Below are positions 54,352 through 61,792 of a DNA stretch of 64,000 nucleotides, one piece after another. The notes under the pieces were generated by a model. The model saw nothing but the letters and a program-made list of their open reading frames with translations, did no database searches and had not been told where the DNA came from. Made by a program: the position numbers and the translations under genes. Numbering within the stretch: position 1 is the first letter of the stretch; each line of letters begins with the position of its first letter. Origin of the DNA: Crocinitomicaceae bacterium (GTDB lineage Bacteria; Bacteroidota; Bacteroidia; Flavobacteriales_D; Crocinitomicaceae); NCBI GenBank assembly GCA_024639405.1, contig JAHEIL010000045.1:124001-188000 (forward strand), given 5' to 3'.

Positions 54352-57300
54352 ATGATGAAAAAAACAAAAATAATCTTTGGAATAGTAGGAATTGTTGCAG
54401 CTGCAGCAATCGTTGTTGTTAGTCCTTGGGGAATTAAAAGCAATGGTCAATATGCTCAAAAAGACTTACCTTCAATGGAAAGTCAAAGTGCAAACGATGC
54501 TCAAAAATGGTTAGAAGCACGTTACATTGATGAAACTACAGGAGAACGCATTTCTTCTGAAAAGTTGGCATTGATTGAAAAACAATTATTAGCTCTTCCT
54601 AAAAATAAAAGTATCTCTTTCGTTGAAAGAGGTCCAGACAATATTGGTGGAAGAACGCGTGCAATTCAAGTTGATCGTTCAAACGTTAATCGTGTTTGGG
54701 CAGGAGGTGTTTCTGGAGGACTTTTTGTTACTGAAAACAGAGCTAATACATGGACAAGAGTTGACTCTTATATAGATGCAGGTGCATCTCCAAATATTTC
54801 AAGTATGACCCAAACACCTGATGGTACATTATATGTAGCGACGGGTTCAAACCAAGAAGGATGGGCGCAAGGAAATGGAGTTTGGTATTCAACAGATGCA
54901 GGTGCTACTTGGGCTAAAATTCCGGGTACAACTGCTAGTACAGAGGTTGAATCCAACGATGCTGATAATTTTGTTTGGATGGCAACTAGTTCTGGTTTGA
55001 AAAAATGGAAAGTTGGAGATGCTGCTTTGACAAGTGTAACAGGTGTAACAGGATCTTGTTCTGCTTTCAAAGTATCGAAAGATGGACAAGTAATTGTTGG
55101 AGCATTTAGTTCAAATAAAACTTTTGTTTCAACAGATGGTGGATCAACTTGGACTGACAAATCTGGGTCAGGTGCAACTGTTGTTCCAGTTGGTTCAGCA
55201 AGAATTGAATATGCAATCTCTCCAAACAAAGTAGGTGGTAATTATTCAATCTATGCTGTTAGAACGAATTCAAATTTATCTGGTATGAATGTTTCTCACG
55301 ACAATGGCCAAACTTGGTCTCAATTTGTTGGAGCTTCAGGAACACCAAGTAACTTAGACATCTACAGAAACCAAGGTACATATAATTCTATAGTAACTGT
55401 ATCTGCAACGGACAATGAAAAAATATTAATCGGAGGTATCGATATTTGGAAATGGAAACAAACAACAAGTTCTCCAGCATATGGTGGATTTGAAAAATTA
55501 TCTCAATGGTTTTTAGCGCCATCTTCACCTGGATATGTGCATGCTGATAACCATGAAATGAAATGGGATAATACAGGCAGATTGTATGTAGGAAATGATG
55601 GTGGTGTTGGAATAACTGTAAATGAAGGTCAATCATGGTATCCTGCAAACAGAGGTTACAACGTTACACAATATTACGGCATTGCTTTTGATAAAGATGG
55701 TTCAGTGATGGGTGGTGCGCAAGATAACGGAACAACTTACAACGATCATTTCTTAAATACAAAAGAATTTAGAGAAGTAGGTGGTGGTGATGGAATGTCT
55801 TGTGAAATTTCATTCTTCAATCCAAATGTAATGTTCTCAAGTATTTACTACAACTCTTTTTCTCGTTCAAGCGACAGAGGTCAAAGTTGGGGTTCATTTG
55901 TTCCTGCATTACCAACAACTTATGCAGCAGTTGGAACAGAAGGTTCTATTCACCCTTTTCAATCATCTATGTTCTTAGCTGAATATTACGATTTGAACTC
56001 TAAGGATTCTGTTATTTTCTTACCTACTAAAAATTACACAGCTGGTGATAAAATTAGCATTCCAAGTAGAGCAAGTGGAGACAGTATGAATTATACTACA
56101 ACTACAAATTTATACTTTGATGATACTGCATATTATGATCCAGCTTATACTTTACAAGATGTTTCTGTTGTAAATGCAATCAATGGGCAAACTGTATTAA
56201 TTGGAAACTTTGGATGGACACCATTTGCTAGTGCTAATGGAACACCTACAAACCCATCAATTGGAGATACTTTGACAGTTCATTATCCAACAGGAGATGG
56301 TATCGTAGTTGTTCAAAGTAAAGGTACTTATACACATTACTTTGCTTTCAATCCTAACAATGGTAAAAAATTAAGTTTAGGAACAGATACCTATAAAATC
56401 AATGTTTCTTGGGATACATTAATGGTTCAGGATCCTTACCAATCTTGGTTCTTGTTTTATGTAAACATTAATGGTGGAGAAATTTGGGGAACAAGAAGTG
56501 CTTTACAAATGAGTAATTTATCGCCAATTTGGGTTAAAATTGCTCAAGGTATTGGTGGATCAAATGCAGGTAGTAATGAATCAATTACTGTTGATGTTGA
56601 ATTTTCTAAAAATTTAAATCACTGCTATATTTCAACAGGTGCTGGAGGTGTTTACCGAATTGACGGTCTCGGCAATGCATACATTTCTGATCCAGACTTC
56701 AAGAAAAAAGCTGGTTATTGGGTAGACAATAATACTGGTCAATCAATGGCTCCAATTGGAACTACCAAAACACAAATTACAACTTCAAACTACCAAGGTA
56801 TTGCAGTAAATCCTAGCAATGCTAATGATTTAGTTGTATTCTCTGGATTTGGTGGCGCAATGAAACGCTCGTTAAATGCTACTTCAGCAACACCTACATT
56901 CACTGCCTTAACTCCTATCACTAATCCTGCAGTTGCTTGTTATGATGGAATTATTGACAGAGATGATTCTGATGTAATCGTTGTTGGAACATCAAATGGT
57001 GTATTTGTTTCTGAAAATGGTGGTGGTTCTTGGACAAATGCTTCTGCAGGATTCGAAGGAACTCCAGTTTACCATGTACGTCAATCTTGGAGAACTTGGA
57101 ATGAAGGAAATAGAAGACCAGGTGAGATTTATATTGGAACTTACGGTCGTGGAATCTGGGCATCTGCATCTTACTTAGGAATTGATGAAAATGGAAACGG
57201 AACAAACGGAAGTGAGTTTAAAACGAAATTGAAAGTTTATCCTAATCCAACTACAGATAACGCAACATTAACTTTCAACTTAAAAGAAACTTCTAATGTA

Positions 57301-57474
57301 GCTGTTTATGTGTATTCTATTTCTGGTGTATTGGTTAAAACAATCACTGAAAAAAATGTTTCTGAAGGTGCACAAACGATTAAAATCGATGGTGATGATT
57401 TATCGAATGGGACATACATTGTTAAATTAATTGCTGGAAAACAAAACGATACAGTGAAATTTATTAAACGATAA
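54352..57474 (+). CDS. T9SS type A secreted protein with Asp-box (BNR) propeller
   Basis: A 1040-residue secreted protein. After an N-terminal hydrophobic helix (about 5-27), many Asp-box repeats form a sortilin/VPS10-like beta-propeller: STDAGATW, STDGGSTW, SHDNGQTW, SSDRGQSW and SENGGGSW. The last ~75 residues are a type A sorting domain (KVYPNPTTDNATLTFNL, then YVYSISG, and a GTYIVKL ending in KFIKR). The Gld/Por machinery should move it to the cell surface. The ATG at 54355 is an equally good start. It is followed by a terminator. Confidence 0.93.
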   Translation: MMKKTKIIFGIVGIVAAAAIVVVSPWGIKSNGQYAQKDLPSMESQSANDAQKWLEARYIDETTGERISSEKLALIEKQLLALPKNKSISFVERGPDNIGGRTRAIQVDRSNVNRVWAGGVSGGLFVTENRANTWTRVDSYIDAGASPNISSMTQTPDGTLYVATGSNQEGWAQGNGVWYSTDAGATWAKIPGTTASTEVESNDADNFVWMATSSGLKKWKVGDAALTSVTGVTGSCSAFKVSKDGQVIVGAFSSNKTFVSTDGGSTWTDKSGSGATVVPVGSARIEYAISPNKVGGNYSIYAVRTNSNLSGMNVSHDNGQTWSQFVGASGTPSNLDIYRNQGTYNSIVTVSATDNEKILIGGIDIWKWKQTTSSPAYGGFEKLSQWFLAPSSPGYVHADNHEMKWDNTGRLYVGNDGGVGITVNEGQSWYPANRGYNVTQYYGIAFDKDGSVMGGAQDNGTTYNDHFLNTKEFREVGGGDGMSCEISFFNPNVMFSSIYYNSFSRSSDRGQSWGSFVPALPTTYAAVGTEGSIHPFQSSMFLAEYYDLNSKDSVIFLPTKNYTAGDKISIPSRASGDSMNYTTTTNLYFDDTAYYDPAYTLQDVSVVNAINGQTVLIGNFGWTPFASANGTPTNPSIGDTLTVHYPTGDGIVVVQSKGTYTHYFAFNPNNGKKLSLGTDTYKINVSWDTLMVQDPYQSWFLFYVNINGGEIWGTRSALQMSNLSPIWVKIAQGIGGSNAGSNESITVDVEFSKNLNHCYISTGAGGVYRIDGLGNAYISDPDFKKKAGYWVDNNTGQSMAPIGTTKTQITTSNYQGIAVNPSNANDLVVFSGFGGAMKRSLNATSATPTFTALTPITNPAVACYDGIIDRDDSDVIVVGTSNGVFVSENGGGSWTNASAGFEGTPVYHVRQSWRTWNEGNRRPGEIYIGTYGRGIWASASYLGIDENGNGTNGSEFKTKLKVYPNPTTDNATLTFNLKETSNVAVYVYSISGVLVKTITEKNVSEGAQTIKIDGDDLSNGTYIVKLIAGKQNDTVKFIKR

Positions 57475-57492
57475 TTTTCACAAAATAAATTG

Positions 57493-57524
57493 AAAGGGTT
57501 ACTTTTTTAAGTAACCCTTTTTTT
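57493..57524 (+). terminator. Terminator after the type A cargo gene
   Basis: A 12-bp stem AAAGGGTTACTT (57493-57504) with AAGTAACCCTTT (57509-57520), 4-nt loop, followed by a T run. Confidence 0.85.
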
Positions 57525-57559
57525 ATTGATAAATTATCTAAAAAATCAATTGTTAATCC

Positions 57560-57567
57560 TAACTTTG
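57560..57567 (+). promoter_or_regulatory. -7 element upstream of lpdA
   Basis: TAACTTTG matches TAnnTTTG exactly, 17 bp before the ATG. No -33 motif at the usual distance. Confidence 0.35.
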
Positions 57568-57584
57568 TAAAAAATTAATATAAA

Positions 57585-58988
57585 ATGAACGCTTACGACA
57601 TTACAATTATTGGTTCAGGACCAGGTGGATACGTTGCGGCACTTCGATGTGCTCAATTAGGAATGAAAACAGCTCTTATTGAAAAATATGACACATTAGG
57701 TGGAACCTGTTTAAATGTTGGTTGTATTCCTTCTAAAGCTTTATTAGATTCATCGGAACATTACCATAATGCAATCCACAATTTCAAAGAACACGGAATT
57801 GATGTAAAAGATGTTCAAGCAAACATCACGCAAATGATTCAACGTAAAAGCGATGTTGTTTCTCAAACGTGTGCAGGTGTAAAATTTTTAATGGATAAAA
57901 ACAAAATTGAAGTAATTCACGGTTTAGGTTCATTTGTTGACAAAAACACGATTAAAATTACGGCAAATGACGGAAGTGAATCCCACATCACTTCTAAAAA
58001 TATTATCATTGCAACTGGTTCAAAACCTAACTTTTTCCCAGGAATGGAGCCAGATAAAAAAAGAATCATTACTTCTACAGAAGCTTTGGTGATGAAAGAA
58101 ATTCCAAAAAGAATGTTAGTAATCGGTGGTGGAGTAATTGGGCTAGAATTGGGATCTGTTTACGGGCGTTTAGGAACTGAAATCGAAGTAATTGAAAACA
58201 ACACAACGATTCTACCTACAATGGATGGAGCTCTTGGTAAAGAATTAACCAAAGTATTGAAAAAAGAAGGATTTAAATTTCATTTTGAATCGAAAGTACA
58301 AAAGGTTGAAAACAAAGGAAATCACGTTGTTTTAACTGCATTAAATAAAAAAGGTGAAACTATGACCTTAGAAGCTGACTATTGTTTAGTGGCAGTTGGT
58401 CGGAAACCATTTACTGCAGGTTTGAACTTAGAAGCAGCAGGAGTAATTGTTACAGATCGTGGTCAAATTGATGTAAATGATCATTTACAAACAAATGTTC
58501 CAAACATTTATGCCATTGGTGATGTTGTCCGCGGAGCAATGCTTGCCCATAAAGCAGAAGAAGAAGGAGTATTTGTAGCGGAAACAATCGCAGGACAAAA
58601 ACCACATATTAATTACAACCTTATTCCTGGTGTTGTTTACACATGGCCAGAAGTTGCTGCTGTTGGTAAAACAGAAGAGCAATTAAAAGCTGAAGGCATT
58701 GAATACAAAGTTGGTTCGTTCCCAATTAAAGCGCTAGGTAGAGCCCGTGCTAGTATGGATACTGCTGGATTGGTAAAAGTAATCGCAGATAGCAAAACAG
58801 ACGAAGTTTTAGGAGTACACATGATTGCTCCTAGAGCTGCTGATTTAATTATGGAAGCAGTAGTAGCAATGGAATACAGAGCTTCAGCTGAAGACATTGC
58901 ACGTATATGTCACCCCCACCCAACGTATTCGGAAGCGGTGAAAGAAGCAGCTTTGGCTTCAACAGACAATCGCGCTTTACACGTATAA
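57585..58988 (+). CDS. lpdA: Dihydrolipoyl dehydrogenase
   Basis: A 467-residue FAD enzyme that reoxidises lipoamide in 2-oxoacid dehydrogenase complexes and the glycine cleavage system. FAD motif GSGPGGYVAA, redox pair C42-x4-C47 in GGTCLNVGCIPS, NAD motif VIGGGVIGLELGSVYG, and the C-terminal catalytic His-Glu region HPHPTYSE are all intact. It is a single gene bounded by terminators. Confidence 0.97.
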   Translation: MNAYDITIIGSGPGGYVAALRCAQLGMKTALIEKYDTLGGTCLNVGCIPSKALLDSSEHYHNAIHNFKEHGIDVKDVQANITQMIQRKSDVVSQTCAGVKFLMDKNKIEVIHGLGSFVDKNTIKITANDGSESHITSKNIIIATGSKPNFFPGMEPDKKRIITSTEALVMKEIPKRMLVIGGGVIGLELGSVYGRLGTEIEVIENNTTILPTMDGALGKELTKVLKKEGFKFHFESKVQKVENKGNHVVLTALNKKGETMTLEADYCLVAVGRKPFTAGLNLEAAGVIVTDRGQIDVNDHLQTNVPNIYAIGDVVRGAMLAHKAEEEGVFVAETIAGQKPHINYNLIPGVVYTWPEVAAVGKTEEQLKAEGIEYKVGSFPIKALGRARASMDTAGLVKVIADSKTDEVLGVHMIAPRAADLIMEAVVAMEYRASAEDIARICHPHPTYSEAVKEAALASTDNRALHV

Positions 58989-59002
58989 GATTTAGTATAA
59001 AT

Positions 59003-59037
59003 AAAAAAGGAGTATGAAATTCATACTCCTTTTTTTG
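59003..59037 (+). terminator. Terminator after lpdA
   Basis: A long stem AAAAAAGGAGTATG with CATACTCCTTTTTT (59003-59016 and 59022-59035) and a T run; it can also act leftward for the XRE gene. Confidence 0.8.
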
Positions 59038-59059
59038 TGAGTTTAGTTTCTGAAAGAAA

Positions 59060-59413
59060 TTAATCTCTTTTAATCAAATCTTTTAAAAATTCAATTTCAC
59101 TTTCTAACTGTTTGATTCTATTTTCAAATTGATCGATTAATTTATCCGGTATATTATTGATAGTTGCTTCAGATTTTAAAGATTGATTGGAACTATTAAA
59201 AATATGGTTATCATCGAATAAAATTAAATCATTTGGGGAAATGTTTAAAACATCTGCTATTTTTAATATTTTTCCCCAATCTATTCGAGTTTCACTGGAT
59301 TCAATCTTACTATAAGCACGTTGAGAAATACCTAATTTTGAAGCGAGATATTCTTGTGTAAAACCTTTTAATTCTCGAATTTTACGAACATTTTGACATA
59401 GATTATTTTTCAT
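59060..59413 (-). CDS. XRE-family helix-turn-helix regulator with coiled coil
   Basis: A 117-residue DNA-binding protein. Residues about 5-60 are the XRE/Cro-type helix-turn-helix (RKIRELKGFTQEYLASKLGISQRAYSKIE), and the C-terminal 40 residues (DQFENRIKQLESEIEFLKDLIK) form a coiled coil for dimerisation. It lies between lpdA and a type B T9SS cargo gene. Repeated motifs in its upstream region (59420-59489) suggest autoregulation; that is inference. Confidence 0.88.
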   Translation of the reverse strand: MKNNLCQNVRKIRELKGFTQEYLASKLGISQRAYSKIESSETRIDWGKILKIADVLNISPNDLILFDDNHIFNSSNQSLKSEATINNIPDKLIDQFENRIKQLESEIEFLKDLIKRD

Positions 59414-59419
59414 AGAATG

Positions 59420-59489
59420 ATTTTAGGTATTAAATACAATTCTTAAAAACCTTGAAAAAATATTGCTCTTAAAAATGTATTTTAGGTAT
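59420..59489 (-). repeat. Paired repeats upstream of the XRE gene
   Basis: ATTTTAGGTAT occurs at 59420-59430 and 59479-59489; TCTTAAAAA occurs at 59441-59449 and 59467-59475 between them. The order is A-B-B-A with all copies in the same orientation. They occupy most of the 89-bp gap upstream of the regulator. Candidate operator. Confidence 0.5.
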
Positions 59490-59502
59490 ATTAACTTTTA
59501 AT

Positions 59503-61458
59503 TTATTCAAGTCGCTCAACAAAACCTTTTACAATTTTGTTTTCTCCCTGACTTTGTAAAGTAATGGTATAAAAATAAACGCCATTTGTTGCGTTTTGTC
59601 CATCCCAAATTGTTGTGGTGTAAGCACTATTCGTTATTGGAAGTGATTTACTTGTGCCTGATGCTACAACTGTTCCCCATCTGTTAACAATGCTGTAAGC
59701 AACAGAAATTTCTTGATTGCTATTTAAAGAAAAAACATCATTTACACCATCATTATTGACGGTAAAAACATTGGGAACTTGGACAACTAAGCTGTCAAAT
59801 ACAATAATTTGAACCGAAAATGAATCAATGCATTCTGGAACGTTTTGCCATGCGTAAAGTTGAACGAAATAAGTACCTGCTGTATCAAAAATATGACTGT
59901 TTAAGAATGACCCCAAAGATGTTGCATTGATTTCCCACGCATAATTAGTTGCATTGGTACTTTGATTGACAAATTGAACGTTTAAAGGTGTGGCGCCAGT
60001 TGAAGGAGTGGCTGTAAATTGTGCGACACTAGTGTTGTTGTAAGGAATGGTAAGTAGTGTATCTATTGTACATTGATGGCCATCTTTTGCCGTTAATAGT
60101 AATGGACCGAATGGTAAATTTTGAAACTGCTTAGTATAAGTTGAACTAAATTGAAAGGGTGCGTTGTTGATACTAAAACTTAATGGCAAGTAGGCTGTAT
60201 TTGAAAGTGTTGCTGTGATTTGCCCATCTGCTTCTCCACAAGTTGCAGGTGTAATTGCAATGCCTGAAAATTTAGCAGGTTGATAAACCGAAATATGAAC
60301 TGGACGCACAACAGAACAGCTATCGTTGTTCCAAATACGAACCGTATAAAGTTGTGAGCTATCTGTTTGGACAACTGGATTTGCACACGTGCTGCAACTC
60401 AAACCTGCCGCTGGCTCCCACTTGTATTGAACCCCTCCTGTGGCATGAAGTTGTAATAAAGTGCCTTTACAAACAGAGGTATCTGGTGTGGTAGTAACTG
60501 GAAATGAAGCGCAGGTTGAGGTGTAGGCGAAATTCAATCCTATTAAAAAATTATGACTATGGGTTGGTGATGACATGTAATTCACATGTAAAACATTATT
60601 ATTCAAACTAGAGATGCCATAAGAATTTAAAATTACAATACCATCTGAACCAGCAAACAATGAATCAGCTAAATCATCTGTTAAGCCTGTCATTGTGCCA
60701 TTCTCATAAAAATAATTACCCATGACTCCAGTTGCACCAATGGTAATAATGTCTGGAAGATTAACGTTCCCAATGCTTTGTGTGTTCAACAAAAAATTAT
60801 AACCATCAGTTATGGCTGCTGATAATCGATCTGATTGTATCCCAAAACCAATATTATTATTAGTGTTGACTGGATTAAATTGCTCTAAAGGTATTGTTAT
60901 GTTGCTTTGATTTGCTTGTTCATTAATCAATAAACTAACATTAATTTCATCAAGTGATGGGTCATCATACAAGCAGATTAACATTGGTCCACCAAATATA
61001 CTTGAAGGGCATCCAGCCACATCAGGTGGTGGTGTTTGATAATTAGTCCAATCAACAAGCACACTATCCATTGTTGTTGAAATGTAATTGCTCACATCTT
61101 TTAAATAACTAATGTGTCCATTATAATTAGAGCTATTTCCAATGGGATTAATTAAATTCGAAACCAAGCTCAAACGATCAGTAAAATAATCTAATGAGAT
61201 AGGATTAGAATTTAAGCCAAATATAAAAGGGCTTTTTGGAAATTCTTTTTTGCAATTAACATAATAATAGCATAGAAAAGCTTTTTTTATCGTCGCTGCA
61301 TTGCTGAAATGTAAAGGTAAATATACGCTATCTCCTGCATCTTGTGTGCTAACACCAACAACACATACCCCCCCTTTAAAAATGTCTTGGTAATACATTT
61401 TTTGAGAAAAAATATGGTGGATTCCCAAACACAAAAAGAGAATTAATAATGATCTCAT
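59503..61458 (-). CDS. T9SS type B secreted protein with PKD domain
   Basis: A 651-residue secreted protein (signal peptide ends IFSQK). A central section has CSTCANP and GGVQYKWEPAAG, typical of adhesin-like Bacteroidetes proteins. A PKD domain lies near 475-545 (ATPLNVQFVNQS, DTAGTYFVQLYAW). The C-terminal ~90 residues form the gliding-motility type B sorting domain (VFTVNNDGVNDVF, NRWGTVV, IWDGQNATNGVYFYTI). Type B cargo usually relies on SprF-like partners, and a PorP/SprF gene is in this window. The target is unknown. Confidence 0.93.
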   Translation of the reverse strand: MRSLLILFLCLGIHHIFSQKMYYQDIFKGGVCVVGVSTQDAGDSVYLPLHFSNAATIKKAFLCYYYVNCKKEFPKSPFIFGLNSNPISLDYFTDRLSLVSNLINPIGNSSNYNGHISYLKDVSNYISTTMDSVLVDWTNYQTPPPDVAGCPSSIFGGPMLICLYDDPSLDEINVSLLINEQANQSNITIPLEQFNPVNTNNNIGFGIQSDRLSAAITDGYNFLLNTQSIGNVNLPDIITIGATGVMGNYFYENGTMTGLTDDLADSLFAGSDGIVILNSYGISSLNNNVLHVNYMSSPTHSHNFLIGLNFAYTSTCASFPVTTTPDTSVCKGTLLQLHATGGVQYKWEPAAGLSCSTCANPVVQTDSSQLYTVRIWNNDSCSVVRPVHISVYQPAKFSGIAITPATCGEADGQITATLSNTAYLPLSFSINNAPFQFSSTYTKQFQNLPFGPLLLTAKDGHQCTIDTLLTIPYNNTSVAQFTATPSTGATPLNVQFVNQSTNATNYAWEINATSLGSFLNSHIFDTAGTYFVQLYAWQNVPECIDSFSVQIIVFDSLVVQVPNVFTVNNDGVNDVFSLNSNQEISVAYSIVNRWGTVVASGTSKSLPITNSAYTTTIWDGQNATNGVYFYTITLQSQGENKIVKGFVERLE

Positions 61459-61685
61459 ATAACGCTAAGATAGTTAAAATTTAAAATTATATTATATTTT
61501 TATTATAATTAAAAGGAATCTGTTTTTAGTTATACCCTTTTTATTTGTTTATTTAGTATAAATTCAGTATTTCTATTCAACATGCCAAAACACTATATGT
61601 TTTGAAATAATAAATTTGTTTAAATAGAAATTATATAAATTTCTTCTAATTTACTTTTTTTATTGAAAAACGTTTTCTAAAAAAA

Positions 61686-61721
61686 GTTCTAAATTAGAAC
61701 TTAAACAACCTAATTTAGAAC
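61686..61721 (+). promoter_or_regulatory. 12-bp inverted repeat, candidate operator
   Basis: GTTCTAAATTAG (61686-61697) and CTAATTTAGAAC (61710-61721) are perfectly complementary with a 12-nt spacer. The left arm is also inside the near-palindrome GTTCTAAATTAGAAC (61686-61700). It ends 7 bp before the candidate -33 element of the rightward gene. Confidence 0.55.
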
Positions 61722-61728
61722 CAATTCA

Positions 61729-61761
61729 TTTGTTATCGTAATGTAAAATAGTCTAAAATTG
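61729..61761 (+). promoter_or_regulatory. Weak promoter match for the last gene
   Basis: TTTG (61729-61732), 21 nt, TAAAATTG (61754-61761; one mismatch to TAnnTTTG). The ATG is 31 bp further on. Confidence 0.3.
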
Positions 61762-61792
61762 TTTAACTATTAATCAATTAAAAAACTACGTT

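Larger units (their letters stand above)
61459..61792. other. 334-bp divergent regulatory region between two surface-protein genes
   Basis: No gene was found. It is very AT-rich and should hold the promoters of both the type B cargo gene (leftward) and the partial surface gene (rightward). It contains a 12-bp inverted repeat (61686-61721) and a weak promoter match (61729-61761). Confidence 0.7.
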
